Assembly (NCBI RefSeq): GCF_024159085.1
Contig: NZ_JAMZDE010000007.1
Location: 486,783-550,782 of the forward strand
DNA from: Idiomarina rhizosphaerae
Lineage (GTDB): Bacteria; Pseudomonadota; Gammaproteobacteria; Enterobacterales; Alteromonadaceae
DNA length: 64,000 nucleotides
Direction of reading: 5' to 3'
Positions 8,573 to 19,032 of this stretch are shown piece after piece. Position 1 is the stretch's first letter. Each line of letters opens with the position of its first letter. The notes below the pieces were generated by a model, which searched no databases, was not told the origin of the DNA, and saw nothing but the letters and a program-made list of their open reading frames with translations. Made by a program: the position numbers and the translations under genes.

Positions 8573-11399
8573 AACGACGCTCCTCACCTTCACCTTCAAT
8601 ATTGGTTACGCAGCGCTGGCATAAATCAGAGTGGTTCTCTAAAGTCCCCACCTCTTCGCGATGATGCCAGCAACGCTCGCACTTCTTGTATTCAGATTTT
8701 GCCACACTAACGGCCAACGCCATTTTTTCCGCTTTAACTGCGTCAGCAGGTGCGTCATTAATGGACGCCACTTGCGCTTCCGATGTCAGCAGTGCAAAAC
8801 GCAACTCTTCGCCTAAACGATTCAAGGCTGTCGCCAGTTCATCATCAGCGTACAATGTGACTTCTGCCTGTAACGAACCGCCGATAACATCATCGCGGCG
8901 TGACTGCTCCAGCGCCTGGTTAACAACATCACGAATTTCCAATAGCTGCATCCAGAACTCGTTTTCATCGTCCTTAACACCAGAAAACTCATCAAAGCCC
9001 TGATACCAGCTTTCAGTAAAGACATACTGGCTGCGTCCGTTTGGCAACAAGTCCCAAATTTCCTGAGCGGTGAAGCTGCAAATTGGAGCCATCCAGCGCA
9101 CTAATGCCTCGGCAATATGATACAGCGCCGTCTGACATGAACGCCGCGCTAAACCTTCAGATTTAGCGGTGTACTGGCGGTCTTTAATAATATCCAGGTA
9201 GAAGCTGCCCAGTTCAATGGAGCAGAAATGCATGAGTTTTTGCACCACACTGTGGAACTGGTAGTTATTGTAGGCTTCAAGCAACTCTTTTTGTAAGTCT
9301 GCCGCACGTCCGACAATCCAGCGATCCAGTTCAACCATATCTTCTTTGGCAACCAAGTCCTGTTTAGGGTCAAAACCGCTTAAGTTCGCCAGCAAAAAGC
9401 GCGAGGTATTACGAATACGGCGATACGCATCGGCTGAACGCTTGAGAATTTCATCAGAAACCGTCATTTCGCCGGAGTAGTCCGCTGACGCAACCCATAA
9501 GCGCAGAATGTCTCCGCCCAGCTTATTCATCACGTCCTGCGGAGCAACCACGTTACCGATAGACTTCGACATTTTCCGGCCCTGCGCATCAACAGTAAAA
9601 CCATGGGTTAATACCTGATGATACGGCGCTTCGTCATACATGGCCACACCGGTAACCAGCGAGCTCTGGAACCAGCCGCGATGCTGATCCGAACCTTCCA
9701 GATACAAATCAGCAGGCCAACGCAAGCCGTCAAACTCACGCAATACACAATGGTGCGTCACACCAGAGTCAAACCAAACGTCTAAAGTGTCAGTGACTTT
9801 GCGATATTTGTCAGCTTCGTCGCCCAACAAAGTTTCCGGCTCTAAGTCGAACCAGGCTTGCACGCCGTCTTTCTCAATCAGCTGAGCCACTTTTTCCATA
9901 AGCTCCAGCGTGTTTGGATGCAGCTCTTCCGTTTCGCGGTTTACGAAAATGGCAATGGGGTTACCCCAGGTGCGCTGACGTGAAATGCACCAGTCAGGGC
10001 GTCCTTCGACCATGGACTCAATGCGGCTTTGTCCCCACTCTGGGAACCAGTCAACTTTTTTGATTTGCTCTAAAGCACCTGCACGCAAACCTTTCTTGTC
10101 CATACTGATAAACCACTGCGGCGTAGCACGGAAAATAATGGGCGTTTTATGGCGCCAGCAATGCGGATAAGAATGGCGATAACTTTCCGCATGCATCAAA
10201 TTGCCCACTTCGCGCAATTTATCAACAATAGGTTCGTTCGCTTTAAACACATGCTGTCCGGCGAACAGTGGCGTATCGTCTTTGTACACGCCGTTATCAC
10301 CCACCGGGTTGTAAACTTCAATGCCGTATTTCTGACCCACTAAAAAGTCATCAACACCATGACCCGGAGCCGTATGCACACAACCGGTACCGCTCTCGGT
10401 AGTCACGTGGTCACCTAAAATTACCGGCACCTGCAGTTCGAACAACGGATGCTGCAATTGCAGACCTTCTAAGTCTCTGCCTTTACAGAAACCCAGCTTG
10501 TGATAATGCGTAATGTTCCAACGCTCCATACAGGAGGTAACAAGGTCATCGGCTAAAATCACGCGCTCTGCGGGATGATCGTCGTTGGCTTCAACTTGCA
10601 CTAAGGTATATTCAAGCCCATCCGCCAGAGTTACCGCACGGTTAGCCGGAATGGTCCACGGCGTGGTGGTCCAGATAACCATGCTGACATTGCCTTCACC
10701 TACATGGCCTTCCGGCGTGCTAAAGCGCTCAACCGTTTCAGCCGTAGCTGCAACCGGCATGCGCACATCAATAGCCGGTGAGTTTTTGTCCTGATATTCA
10801 ACTTCCGCTTCCGCCAACGCTGAACCACAGTCTGTACACCAGTGCACTGGTTTAAAACCCTGATGCAAATGACCTTTATCAATAATTCTTGCCAAAGCAC
10901 GAACGCTGTCGGCTTCCTGCTTAAAGTTCATGGTCAGGTACGGGTTGTCCCAGTCGCCAAGCACGCCCAGACGTTTAAAGTCGGTACGTTGCTGGTCAAT
11001 TTGGGTCATAGCATATTCGCGGCATTTCTCGCGGAACTCAGCCAGATTCAGTTTTTTTCCTGGCTTGCCGTATTTTTTCTCTACTTGCAGTTCAATTGGC
11101 AGACCATGGCAGTCCCACCCCGGTACGTAAGGTGCGTCGAAGTCGCTTAAAGTTTTTGCCTTAACAATAACGTCTTTTAAAATTTTATTTACGGCGTGAC
11201 CGATGTGAATTTGCCCATTCGCGTACGGAGGGCCATCGTGCAGAATAAATTTTGGCTTGCCCGCTTTGGCTTTACGAATTTGACCGTACAGGTCAGTTTC
11301 ATACCATTGCTCCAGCATCTTTGGCTCGCGTTGAGCCAGGTTGCCGCGCATTGGGAATGCTGTTTCTGGCAAGTTTAAGGTGTGCTTGTAATCACTCAT
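8565..11399 (-). CDS. ileS: Isoleucyl-tRNA synthetase
   Basis: Class I aminoacyl-tRNA synthetase charging tRNA-Ile. The 944-residue protein has HIGH at 65-68, KMSKS at 609-613, the connective-peptide editing domain between them, and a C-terminal zinc site formed by CERCW and CQRC. Length agrees with the bacterial type (E. coli about 938). ATG start at 11399. Co-directional with ribF upstream (26-base gap) and lspA downstream. Confidence 0.99.
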   Translation of the reverse strand: MSDYKHTLNLPETAFPMRGNLAQREPKMLEQWYETDLYGQIRKAKAGKPKFILHDGPPYANGQIHIGHAVNKILKDVIVKAKTLSDFDAPYVPGWDCHGLPIELQVEKKYGKPGKKLNLAEFREKCREYAMTQIDQQRTDFKRLGVLGDWDNPYLTMNFKQEADSVRALARIIDKGHLHQGFKPVHWCTDCGSALAEAEVEYQDKNSPAIDVRMPVAATAETVERFSTPEGHVGEGNVSMVIWTTTPWTIPANRAVTLADGLEYTLVQVEANDDHPAERVILADDLVTSCMERWNITHYHKLGFCKGRDLEGLQLQHPLFELQVPVILGDHVTTESGTGCVHTAPGHGVDDFLVGQKYGIEVYNPVGDNGVYKDDTPLFAGQHVFKANEPIVDKLREVGNLMHAESYRHSYPHCWRHKTPIIFRATPQWFISMDKKGLRAGALEQIKKVDWFPEWGQSRIESMVEGRPDWCISRQRTWGNPIAIFVNRETEELHPNTLELMEKVAQLIEKDGVQAWFDLEPETLLGDEADKYRKVTDTLDVWFDSGVTHHCVLREFDGLRWPADLYLEGSDQHRGWFQSSLVTGVAMYDEAPYHQVLTHGFTVDAQGRKMSKSIGNVVAPQDVMNKLGGDILRLWVASADYSGEMTVSDEILKRSADAYRRIRNTSRFLLANLSGFDPKQDLVAKEDMVELDRWIVGRAADLQKELLEAYNNYQFHSVVQKLMHFCSIELGSFYLDIIKDRQYTAKSEGLARRSCQTALYHIAEALVRWMAPICSFTAQEIWDLLPNGRSQYVFTESWYQGFDEFSGVKDDENEFWMQLLEIRDVVNQALEQSRRDDVIGGSLQAEVTLYADDELATALNRLGEELRFALLTSEAQVASINDAPADAVKAEKMALAVSVAKSEYKKCERCWHHREEVGTLENHSDLCQRCVTNIEGEGEERRFA

Positions 11400-11425
11400 G
11401 GGTCACTGTTTCCATTTCCGCATAG

Positions 11426-12364
11426 TTACTGACTCCGGCACGCTAATGCTTCACGTGCGCGGGCGGCATCTTTTTCAATTTGTTCTTGTAGGTGCTGTAA
11501 CGACGCAAAACGTTGCTCGTTACGCAATTTGGCCACCGGTGTGACCGTCATCTGCTGACCGTACAGATTGCCTGAAAACTCAAACAAATGCACCTCCAGC
11601 TGTACTTCATCGCCATTTAATGTTGGCCGGGTTCCCAGGTTGGCAACGCCGGAATGTATTTCTTCGTCTTTACCAAACTGAGCTGTTACTGCAAACACCC
11701 CATGTGACGGGCTTTTTAAACGCTTTAACGGCACGTTCGCGGTAGGAAAACCAATAGTTCGGCCATTTTTCCGTCCGTGTACGACTTTTCCGCATATTTG
11801 ATAAGGTCGCCCGAGCATTTGTTTCGCCTGCTCAAAGTCGCCGTCTTCTAGCGCCTGACGTATAGCGGTGCTGCTGACTCGTTGTTGCTGTTGACGATAG
11901 CTGCGGGTATCGACAACCTCAAACCCCAGTTCTTTACCCGCTTTTTGCAGCAACTCGAAGTCACCTTCTCGTTTGTAGCCAAAACGAAAATCGTCACCCA
12001 CCACTAAAAATTTAACGCCTAACTTACCCACCAGAGTCTGTTCAATGAATTCACGCGCCGGCTGGCTGGCAAACTTCTTATTAAACTCAATAACAATATG
12101 CCGGTCGACATTTTGTGCCTGTAACGCGAGATATTTCTCACGCCAGTTGGTTAGGCGTGCAGGCGCTTTTTCAGGCTGGAAAAGCTCCTGCGGTTGCGGC
12201 TCAAAGGTCATAACCGCGGACGGCACACCCAACTGCTGAGCTTTTTCACGGACCTGACTAAGCACCGCCTGATGCCCCAGATGAACACCATCGAAGTTAC
12301 CTATGGTCAATACGCAACCACAATGTTCAGCTCTGAGATTATGAGTACCGCGAATCAGTTCCAT
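11426..12364 (-). CDS. ribF: Bifunctional riboflavin kinase / FAD synthetase
   Basis: Converts riboflavin to FMN and FMN to FAD. The N-terminal nucleotidyltransferase domain shows GNFDGVHLGHQ, and the C-terminal flavokinase domain shows GRTIGFPTANV. At 312 residues it has the usual length. It follows murJ with about 60 bases between and precedes ileS, as in many gammaproteobacteria. Confidence 0.97.
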   Translation of the reverse strand: MELIRGTHNLRAEHCGCVLTIGNFDGVHLGHQAVLSQVREKAQQLGVPSAVMTFEPQPQELFQPEKAPARLTNWREKYLALQAQNVDRHIVIEFNKKFASQPAREFIEQTLVGKLGVKFLVVGDDFRFGYKREGDFELLQKAGKELGFEVVDTRSYRQQQQRVSSTAIRQALEDGDFEQAKQMLGRPYQICGKVVHGRKNGRTIGFPTANVPLKRLKSPSHGVFAVTAQFGKDEEIHSGVANLGTRPTLNGDEVQLEVHLFEFSGNLYGQQMTVTPVAKLRNEQRFASLQHLQEQIEKDAARAREALACRSQ

Positions 12365-12425
12365 GCCCGCACAATCTTAATGTTTTCCGGAAAAGACGCG
12401 ATTATAACTGATACCGAGGCGATAA

Positions 12426-13988
12426 TCAGTACTCGCGCGCACGGAAATGTCGTGGTCTCAAGCCAGTAATAACCAACACACCAATATAAATGGCAGCGCC
12501 GAATCCAATCACCTGAGCCAAAAGCCAGGGGCGCTCCACCAACGAACTGGTTCGCCAGGCGTCAATGTCCGGGCTCAACCACAGTACACCCGCTATCATC
12601 GCAGCTGTTGCGAAAAGTACCTGTAGAATAAAACGCCCGGTTCCCGGTTGTTTCTTCAGAACACCTTCTCGCCATAAAGTAACGCCCAACAGCCCAGCGT
12701 TAATAGCCGCTGAGGCCGCTGTTGCCAACGCTAGTCCGACATAGCTATAAGGAATTGCCAACGCAATGTTAAAGACCATATTCACCGCCATGGCAATGAT
12801 GCCGTACTTCACCGGGCGCTTAGTGTCTTGGCGGGAGTAAAAGCCCGTTGCCAGAACTTTTACCATCATAAAACTTAGCAAACCGGTGGAATAGGCCATA
12901 AGACTGTAAGACGCCATACGTGCGTCGTCAGGGCTGAAGGCGCCGTGCATGAACAACACCATAAGCATGGGCTCTGCTAACACAAAAAGCCCCGCCATGG
13001 CTGGTACACCTAACAGCAGGACCATGCGAATGCCCCAGTCGAGCGTAGCACTGAAGTTTTCAGTCGATTTATCCACATGACGTGATGAAAGCGCGGGCAA
13101 AATAACCGTAGCAATGGCAATACCGAACAGACCCAGAGGGAACTCCAGCAATCGGTCCGAGTAATAAAGCCAGCTTATGGAACCGGTCATTAAAAAACTG
13201 GCAATGAGGGTATCCAGCAGTAAGTTAATTTGGCTAACCGACACACCAAAAATAGCCGGCAGCATCAATTTGCGAATTTTAGTAACACCCGGATCTTTCC
13301 AACCCCATTGTGGTTTAACCAATAACCCCGCTTTTTTCAGAAACGGCAGCTGAAATAACAGTTGGATAAAACCACCGAAAAATACGCCCCAGGCCAGTGC
13401 GTATTCAGGTTGCTCAAACTGAGGTGCCAACCAGATAGCTGCCGCAATAATGGCGACATTCAAAAATACCGGTGTAAAAGCGGCTACGGCAAACTTGCCC
13501 AGCGTGTTGAGTATGGCTCCAGCCATAGCGGCGAAACTGATAAACCATAAGTAGGGAAAAGTAATGCGGAGTAAGTCGCTGGCAAGGACAAACTTTTGTC
13601 CCTGAGGACCGTCATTCCACCAGTCTAAAAACCACCCCATACCAAAAAGCGCCGCCACAACAGGAGAGGCTACCACACCGAAAATGGTGACCACAGTAAC
13701 GATAGTACCTAAAGTACCTGACACCCGGGCAATAAGTAATTGCTGTTCGGGCAGTTTTTTGCCCTGCTTGTACTCAGTGAGCACCGGCACAAAAGCCTGA
13801 GCAAAAGCGCCCTCAGCAAATAGCCGACGTAAAAAGTTGGGGATTTTATTAGCAAAGAAAAACACATCTGCCGCAGCGCCCGCTCCCATCAGGTTGGCGA
13901 TGACCACATCGCGCACTAAACCTAACACGCGTGAGATCAGGGTCATCGCGCTGACGATAAAACCTGAGCGGAGTAAAGCTTTTGACAC
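12426..13988 (-). CDS. murJ: Lipid II flippase MurJ
   Basis: Multi-membrane-spanning MOP-superfamily protein that flips lipid II across the inner membrane for peptidoglycan synthesis. The 520-residue protein begins LLRSGFIVSAMTLISRVLG and has about 14 hydrophobic segments, with the charged RRLFAEGAFAQAFVPV loop typical of MurJ/MviN. The start is GTG at 13988, with AAAGGAT 5 bases upstream. Divergent from rpsT. Confidence 0.97.
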   Translation of the reverse strand: MSKALLRSGFIVSAMTLISRVLGLVRDVVIANLMGAGAAADVFFFANKIPNFLRRLFAEGAFAQAFVPVLTEYKQGKKLPEQQLLIARVSGTLGTIVTVVTIFGVVASPVVAALFGMGWFLDWWNDGPQGQKFVLASDLLRITFPYLWFISFAAMAGAILNTLGKFAVAAFTPVFLNVAIIAAAIWLAPQFEQPEYALAWGVFFGGFIQLLFQLPFLKKAGLLVKPQWGWKDPGVTKIRKLMLPAIFGVSVSQINLLLDTLIASFLMTGSISWLYYSDRLLEFPLGLFGIAIATVILPALSSRHVDKSTENFSATLDWGIRMVLLLGVPAMAGLFVLAEPMLMVLFMHGAFSPDDARMASYSLMAYSTGLLSFMMVKVLATGFYSRQDTKRPVKYGIIAMAVNMVFNIALAIPYSYVGLALATAASAAINAGLLGVTLWREGVLKKQPGTGRFILQVLFATAAMIAGVLWLSPDIDAWRTSSLVERPWLLAQVIGFGAAIYIGVLVITGLRPRHFRAREY

Positions 13989-14068
13989 GAGAGATCCTTT
14001 CGGCTGACAGCTAAGTTTCTGTTTTTGATTGTAACTGAGACCAATGACGGATGCTATTTTATCAAAAC

Positions 14069-14091
14069 CTCAGTTAAAGCACTGAGTTTTT
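14069..14091 (+). terminator. Terminator-like hairpin ahead of the rpsT promoter
   Basis: CTCAGT, a 6-base loop, ACTGAG, then TTTTT. It reads as an intrinsic terminator on the plus strand just upstream of the rpsT promoter. No plus-strand gene ends here, so it may stop transcription antisense to murJ, or be coincidental. Confidence 0.35.
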
Positions 14092-14103
14092 CCCTTTTCA
14101 CTG

Positions 14104-14131
14104 TTGACTTTTACAGCAGAAAAGGCATAAT
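14104..14131 (+). promoter_or_regulatory. Sigma70 promoter of rpsT
   Basis: TTGACT as -35 and CATAAT as -10 with a 16-base spacer, followed by a leader of about 45 bases to the rpsT start. Confidence 0.65.
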
Positions 14132-14181
14132 CTGCGGCCTTTATAAGAGAAGCGTTCTGTTAATGAATTTAGGAGTTCACC

Positions 14182-14442
14182 TTGGCTAACATTAAGTCTG
14201 CTAAAAAGCGTGCGATCCAGGCCGAGAAAAATCGCCGCCACAATGCAAGCCGTCGTTCAATGATGCGTACTTACCTTAAACGTGTAAACGCAGCTATTGA
14301 GACAAAAGACAAAGAAGCAGCAAACACTGCAATGAAAGACGTAGCTCCAATGCTGGATCGTTACGCAACTAAAGGTCTTATCAGCAAAAACAAAGCGGCA
14401 CGCCATAAGAGCCGTTTGAATGCTAAGATCAAAGCACTGTAA
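14182..14442 (+). CDS. rpsT: 30S ribosomal protein S20
   Basis: Small basic ribosomal protein of 86 residues ([17 protein letters not shown]...), binding 16S rRNA. The start codon is TTG at 14182 with AGGAG upstream. E. coli rpsT also uses UUG, where the weak start is linked to autoregulation of translation; the same codon here suggests that control is kept. The gene is followed by a strong terminator. Confidence 0.99.
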
Positions 14443-14479
14443 AAAGAATTACTGACCTGGGCTTAGGCGCAGGGAACGA

Positions 14480-14508
14480 AAAAACCGGCTAATATGCCGG
14501 TTTTTTTA
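14480..14508 (+). terminator. Intrinsic terminator of rpsT
   Basis: ACCGGC, a 6-base loop, GCCGGT, followed by a run of seven T (including the stem end). It lies 38 bases after the rpsT stop. Confidence 0.85.
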
Positions 14509-14547
14509 TATCTGTCGTAACAGCTTGTTGCGCCACTTACCTTAATT

Positions 14548-14829
14548 TTACTTAGTGTAAGCCTTAACGCCCTTTTTGCTTTTTGTGATTTTACTCATAG
14601 CTGCTCTGGCCTTTTCTTGTTCTGCTTCCAGTGTTGGCTGAATTTCAGTCAGGTATTTGTCTGCTTCAGCAACAACAGTTACCCACTGCTGAGACTCTTG
14701 CCAATTGTCAGGAAGATGGTTGAGGCTTTTAATCAGTTCGGCCAACGTCGCGTTAGCAGATTCAAGTTCTGAATCCGCTATCTCTTGCTTAAGCTGGTCG
14801 CTTAACTTTGTTAACTTTTCAGGCTGCAT
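14548..14829 (-). CDS. FliT-like small flagellar protein downstream of fliS
   Basis: A 93-residue, highly charged, helical protein (MQPEKLTKLSDQLKQEIADSE at its start; a lysine-rich end). It lies 14 bases after fliS, the position held by fliT, whose product chaperones the filament cap protein FliD. Sequence alone is not diagnostic; position and size make a FliT-type chaperone the best guess. I start it at ATG 14829, since the longer frame overlaps fliS. Last gene of flaG-fliD-fliS. Confidence 0.6.
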   Translation of the reverse strand: MQPEKLTKLSDQLKQEIADSELESANATLAELIKSLNHLPDNWQESQQWVTVVAEADKYLTEIQPTLEAEQEKARAAMSKITKSKKGVKAYTK

Positions 14830-14843
14830 CGACTCTTTCGCAC

Positions 14844-15266
14844 TTAAGCGCCCGAAGCTTGTTGCATCTGACTCATAGCAACGTCGCGCTGCTCCACTGG
14901 AATTTGATCCCACGCACCTTTAATATCCAGCATCAAACGCGCTACTTCATCAATAATGTCAGTGTCTAACTCAATAGATGCATCGGCAATACGCGTACTC
15001 ATATACATGTACAGCTCACGTAAGTTACCAGCAGCATCAGATCCGGCGGTGTCATCCAGGCTATAGCGCAAAGAATCGACAATGGCCTGAGCCTTACTTA
15101 AATAAAGACTTTTCTTTTCTAAGTCTTTTCGTTGAATAGCACCTTTGGCGTAATTCAGGTTCTCCAGCACACCCGCCATCAACATCTGTACCAGTTGATA
15201 AGGGTCCGCACCCGCAACACGGGTTTGCAGAGAGCCTTTAGTGTAGCCTTTTAACTTGGCATTCAT
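14844..15266 (-). CDS. fliS: Flagellin export chaperone FliS
   Basis: Cytoplasmic chaperone that keeps flagellin unfolded for export. The 140-residue helical protein has the family hallmarks DPYQLVQMLMAGVLENLNYAKGAI near the N-terminus (residues about 21-44) and LRELYMYMSTRI further on. ATG start at 15266, 16 bases after fliD. Confidence 0.95.
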   Translation of the reverse strand: MNAKLKGYTKGSLQTRVAGADPYQLVQMLMAGVLENLNYAKGAIQRKDLEKKSLYLSKAQAIVDSLRYSLDDTAGSDAAGNLRELYMYMSTRIADASIELDTDIIDEVARLMLDIKGAWDQIPVEQRDVAMSQMQQASGA

Positions 15267-15282
15267 ACGATATTACCTCTAA

Positions 15283-16677
15283 TTAATCACTATCTCTGGT
15301 GAAACCGGGAAGGTTTGATAGCTGTGCACTGACAGCGTTCCCACGGCTTTGTAACTGGCCGACTAAAGAATCCAGCGCCTGATATTTCGCGCGCAACGTT
15401 TCTTCCATAGACTCCATGCGAAGTTTGAGATCTTCACGGCTTTCCTTTACACGAACCAGACTTTCGTCAATCGTATCTTTCCGTAACTGTAAGGAGCCAC
15501 CGGCGCCAACATAACCGTTTAGAAAGCTTTCCATACGAGATGCAAGGCCGTTCTCGCCGCCCATAACAGACTCTAAAGCTGCAGGGTTATTCTTCAGTAC
15601 ATCGCTAACATTAGTAACCGGATTCTCTTGTTCCAGCTTACCGTTTTCATCCAGTCCGAAACCTAAATCAAACAAAGTTTGCTCATTACCAAAAGTCGAG
15701 GTCAGTATGTTATTCAATTGACCTTTTAAGCTGCGAACAGTGGAATCACCTTGCAGCATACTATTTTCGCCACCAATTTCATTCAGCGATGAAACCACGC
15801 CATTGTATGCTTTGACAAAGTTATCAATAGACGTTTGAACACTTGAATCATCCCGGGCAATTGAAAGCTTGGCCGTTTCTGTGCCTTCGGTTTCTTTAAC
15901 CGCCGTTATAGTTGAGCCCTGAATGACATTTTCAAAGACATTGGTGTCATTGGTCGCCTGGATACCATCAATTTCAATAATCGCATCGGTCGCTTTATCA
16001 GCATCGGCAATACTCATACCGCCTGAGCCTGGGGCACCACCATTAGCCTGGGTAGAAATAGCATCGAACTCAGCGTTATCGTTAGTAACGGTTAAATTAT
16101 TACCTTCGCCACTCACGTTCGAGCGGAATACCAGTTTCGCCTGGTCCCCAGTATTAATAATATCCGCGGTGACACCAAAGTTATCCTCGGACGAATTTAT
16201 CGCTTTACGGATATCCTCCAGACTTGAGCCTGCCTCAATATTTAAAGTGAAGCTTTCGTCACCCGCACCAAAGGTTAATGATCCGGCATTGGTGTTCACT
16301 TCGTCATCGGCGCTTGCAAAAGCCCCATCCGCAGATACAGCACGACTTCCTTTAGCCAACTGCATCACAGAAATATCAAAATTACCTGCACCGGCATCTT
16401 CTGTACTTTCAACAGTTATAACATCGCCTGATTCAGGCTGTTTAACAGAAGCTTTCATTGCAGTAAACAAACTAGCTTCGGTGAGCTTTTCAGCAGCATC
16501 CTGAAGTTTTGATAATACCGATCTCATTTCACCAACTGCAGACAACTCTACCTGCAACCGTCCTTCTTGTTGGTCAAGCCGGTTCTGTTTCGGAACGCGT
16601 TCCGCTTCAAGTGTCGCTTTAACGATACCCTCCAGGTCTAAACCTGAACGAGCACCCAATGATGAAACTAATGGCAT
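15283..16677 (-). CDS. fliD: Flagellar filament cap protein FliD (HAP2)
   Basis: Forms the cap at the filament tip that folds incoming flagellin subunits. The 464-residue protein has the FliD N-terminal region (LGARSGLDLEGIVKATLEAERVP), a central variable part with VFENVIQGSTIT, and a C-terminal coiled region (LKLRMESMEETLRAKYQALDS). Length is in the family range. It follows flaG by 12 bases and so belongs to the sigma28-driven flaG transcript. Confidence 0.95.
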   Translation of the reverse strand: MPLVSSLGARSGLDLEGIVKATLEAERVPKQNRLDQQEGRLQVELSAVGEMRSVLSKLQDAAEKLTEASLFTAMKASVKQPESGDVITVESTEDAGAGNFDISVMQLAKGSRAVSADGAFASADDEVNTNAGSLTFGAGDESFTLNIEAGSSLEDIRKAINSSEDNFGVTADIINTGDQAKLVFRSNVSGEGNNLTVTNDNAEFDAISTQANGGAPGSGGMSIADADKATDAIIEIDGIQATNDTNVFENVIQGSTITAVKETEGTETAKLSIARDDSSVQTSIDNFVKAYNGVVSSLNEIGGENSMLQGDSTVRSLKGQLNNILTSTFGNEQTLFDLGFGLDENGKLEQENPVTNVSDVLKNNPAALESVMGGENGLASRMESFLNGYVGAGGSLQLRKDTIDESLVRVKESREDLKLRMESMEETLRAKYQALDSLVGQLQSRGNAVSAQLSNLPGFTRDSD

Positions 16678-16689
16678 ACCATCACCTCT

Positions 16690-17100
16690 TTAAATTTCGT
16701 TATCGAACAACAATCCTGCCCGACTTTCTTCGTTATCGGCCATATCTTCTATAGCTTTAGCTAACTTGACCGCCAGCTCAGAAGGAATTTGCCGAATCTT
16801 TTCACCACTTTCAGTATCCATAACCTCAACAACCGGCGGTTCGCCTTTTTCGTCAAAGACAAACTGCAGACTGGTGTTGCGTATAATCGGGGACTTATTA
16901 ATTTCTTCGACCATATCTCCAACACTGGGTTCCTCCAGCGGCTGGCTTAACTGAGACTTTTCTGTACGTTCAGCTACCTTATCCTGTACCTCACTAACGG
17001 CATCAATCACATCCTGCTTTTTAGGTTGTTGTGTTTGTACCGATCCTTTCCCTGTTGAGAGGAGGCTGAAATCGCGGGTATCCATTGATATATCCGCCAT
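16690..17100 (-). CDS. flaG: FlaG family flagellar protein
   Basis: FlaG-family proteins influence filament length in polar flagellates. The disordered, charged first half is followed by the conserved domain NTSLQFVFDEKGEPPVVEV...ESGEKIRQIPSELAVKLAKAI. I choose ATG at 17100 (136 residues), with AGGTGA 5 bases upstream; a GTG at 17109 in frame is the alternative. It heads the flaG-fliD-fliS-fliT-like unit and has its own sigma28-type promoter. Confidence 0.9.
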   Translation of the reverse strand: MADISMDTRDFSLLSTGKGSVQTQQPKKQDVIDAVSEVQDKVAERTEKSQLSQPLEEPSVGDMVEEINKSPIIRNTSLQFVFDEKGEPPVVEVMDTESGEKIRQIPSELAVKLAKAIEDMADNEESRAGLLFDNEI

Positions 17101-17172
17101 AATAATCACCTGTTCCCTATCAAAACATCAATTAAGTTGTTAACGGACTATGAAAACACCTGTCCTTGTATG

Positions 17173-17200
17173 TTATCGGTATAGAGTACTATAAACTTTA
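17173..17200 (-). promoter_or_regulatory. Sigma28 promoter of flaG-fliD-fliS
   Basis: On the minus strand: TAAAGTTT (a perfect -35), 12 bases, ACCGATAA (-10, one mismatch to GCCGATAA). The usual spacing is 11, so it is one base long. About 70 bases from the flaG ATG. Confidence 0.75.
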
Positions 17201-17260
17201 GCTTTTATTTGAAGTTTTTTTAACCAGCATTTTTTAATGCTCAAACTTTCTTTCAGGCAT

Positions 17261-17289
17261 AAAAAAACGGAGCCGAAGCTCCGTTTTTA
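17261..17289 (-). terminator. Intrinsic terminator of fliC
   Basis: Minus-strand RNA reads ACGGAGC-UUCG-GCUCCGU followed by a T run. The UUCG tetraloop makes a very stable hairpin. It lies 24 bases beyond the fliC stop. Confidence 0.9.
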
Positions 17290-17313
17290 TACACTATTAA
17301 GTTAAGTCGGGTA

Positions 17314-18735
17314 TTAGCCCAGTAACTGTAGTGCTGCCTGTGGACGCTGGTTTGCCTGCGCCAGGATAGTCTGTGATGCCTGCTGCAGGATCTGAGCCTG
17401 AGTCAGTTTCGCAGTTTCAGCAGCAAAGTCCGCATCTTTGATTCGAGACTTCGCACCTTCAAGGTTTTCAGCGATGTTCGATTGGTTACGAATAGTCGCT
17501 TGGAAACGGTTCTGAACCGCACCTAAATCAGCACGCTGTGCATCAATACGGGCAATTGCTCCGTCGATAACGTCTAACGCGTCCTGAGAACCCTGATAGC
17601 TGCTGATATCAATTGCGTTAACAGCAGATAACGCGCCTGTTACATCCGTTTCGCCAGCTTCAATTAACGCACCTACGCCGCCTGCAGTACCTGTCTCAGT
17701 AATCGCAAATGAGTCTTTAGAATCAAATGACAGTTGTGCGTTAGCTGTTTGCAGAGCATTGGCTGCACCGCCGTTTAACTGAACAGTGTTATCAGTATCA
17801 CCGTCATCAGTAATACTTATACCATCTACATCCTGAGCAGTAATAGTTAGCTCTGTACCGGCATCATTCACTGTCGCGTTGTAACCAGCTTTACCGATAT
17901 CTTCAGCCAGCTTCTCTAAATCACCACCGTACTCAGAAAGAGCGAAGTCGCTAGTATCGCCTGCAGTACCAATTTGCAAAGTACCAGAGTCTGCGGCTGA
18001 TAAGTTTGTAATTGTAGCTTCGACTTCAGCTGTTGCACTTACACCTGTACCTGAAGAAGAGAACTTAGAAGCCATATCAGTAACTGAATCGCCAACTGCG
18101 GCTGTTACTGTAGCAGTTCCATCTGGACCCTGAACGCGGAAACCATAAGTAGCGGTAGATGTTGCAAATGCTGCTGCTGTATTATCACCAAATTCACCAC
18201 CTACAGTACCACCACCCTGGTAGTTACCGATAGCGTCACCGGAAACGTCACCAACGGTTACACCAATAGTTTCGTTAGCGTTAGCGCCTACTTGGTATTG
18301 CTGAGTACCAAAACTTCCGTCCAGCAATTTCTTACCACCAAAACTTGTGGTTTCAGCGATACGAGTTAATTCTAACTGCAGGTTAGAAATTTCTTTCTGC
18401 AAAGCACCACGGTCTTCATCAGAGTTAGAGCCGTTAGCTGACTGAATAGACAGTGTACGCATACGTTGCAGGATGTTAGTTGATTCATCCAAAGCACCTT
18501 CAGCAGTCTGCGCCATTGAGATAGCGTCGTTTGCGTTACGGTTACCCTGGTTCAAGCCGTTAACCTGTGAGCTTAAACGGTTTGAAATTTGTAAGCCCGC
18601 AGCATCATCTGCAGCACTGTTGATACGGAAGCCTGACGACAAACGTTGAAATGCTTGGTCAAGCGAGTTACCTGAGCTGATCAGCTGACGCTGTGCGTTC
18701 AATGAGCTGACGTTAGTGTTTACATATAAAGGCAT
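17314..18735 (-). CDS. fliC: Flagellin
   Basis: Filament subunit. The N-terminal D0/D1 region ([40 protein letters not shown]) and C-terminal D0 region ([25 protein letters not shown]) are classic; the middle is variable and rich in Gly, Ala, Thr and Asp. The true start is ATG at 18735 (473 residues), with GAGGAG 7 bases upstream; codons further upstream do not fit flagellin. It is the only flagellin gene in the window. Its sigma28 promoter lies about 110 bases upstream. Confidence 0.98.
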   Translation of the reverse strand: MPLYVNTNVSSLNAQRQLISSGNSLDQAFQRLSSGFRINSAADDAAGLQISNRLSSQVNGLNQGNRNANDAISMAQTAEGALDESTNILQRMRTLSIQSANGSNSDEDRGALQKEISNLQLELTRIAETTSFGGKKLLDGSFGTQQYQVGANANETIGVTVGDVSGDAIGNYQGGGTVGGEFGDNTAAAFATSTATYGFRVQGPDGTATVTAAVGDSVTDMASKFSSSGTGVSATAEVEATITNLSAADSGTLQIGTAGDTSDFALSEYGGDLEKLAEDIGKAGYNATVNDAGTELTITAQDVDGISITDDGDTDNTVQLNGGAANALQTANAQLSFDSKDSFAITETGTAGGVGALIEAGETDVTGALSAVNAIDISSYQGSQDALDVIDGAIARIDAQRADLGAVQNRFQATIRNQSNIAENLEGAKSRIKDADFAAETAKLTQAQILQQASQTILAQANQRPQAALQLLG

Positions 18736-18844
18736 AATAATGCTCCTCAGTTTCTGGCCTAAGCTTGGATTCAATCGTTGTTGCCAAGCTGGAGGAAGTG
18801 TTCGGCTTCGTGTTTCGCCTGGTTAAAGTTTCCTCTCACAAAGG

Positions 18845-18871
18845 GTATCGGCCGGGGTTTGGGGAGCTTTA
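18845..18871 (-). promoter_or_regulatory. Sigma28 promoter of fliC
   Basis: Minus strand: TAAAGCTC as -35, exactly 11 bases, GCCGATAC as -10, very close to the TAAAGTTT / GCCGATAA consensus. The implied 5' leader is about 100 bases. Confidence 0.88.
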
Positions 18872-18922
18872 GGATTTTTTTGAAAAATTTTGAATTTTTT
18901 ATGTGGGCTAGATATTTGTTGT

Positions 18923-19022
18923 GTAGCCTGACGTTTACGTCAGGATGGATATATGACCAGACATAAATGTCAGGCTACATATACCGGGTTTAATATCTCA
19001 CCTGACATGAATGTCAGGTTAC
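18923..19022. repeat. Cluster of three GTAG-headed palindromes (REP-like)
   Basis: Three related units lie between fliC and flgL: 18923-18944 in plus orientation, 18957-18978 and 19001-19022 in the opposite orientation. Each is GTAG or GTAA followed by an imperfect palindrome of the form CCTGAC-n-GTCAGG (18 bases). Related units occur at 30752-30871, 32704-32725 and 63897-63918. The GTAG head beside a palindrome is the hallmark of REP elements mobilised by RAYT (TnpA-REP) transposases. The remaining bases of this roughly 300-base gap hold only the fliC promoter and leader. Confidence 0.8.
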
Positions 19023-19032
19023 GCAACATTGG

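Noticed and set aside
15923..16504. A 193-codon plus-strand frame inside fliD
   Set aside because: Fully antisense to fliD, with low-complexity Ser/Leu content; a shadow of biased codon use.
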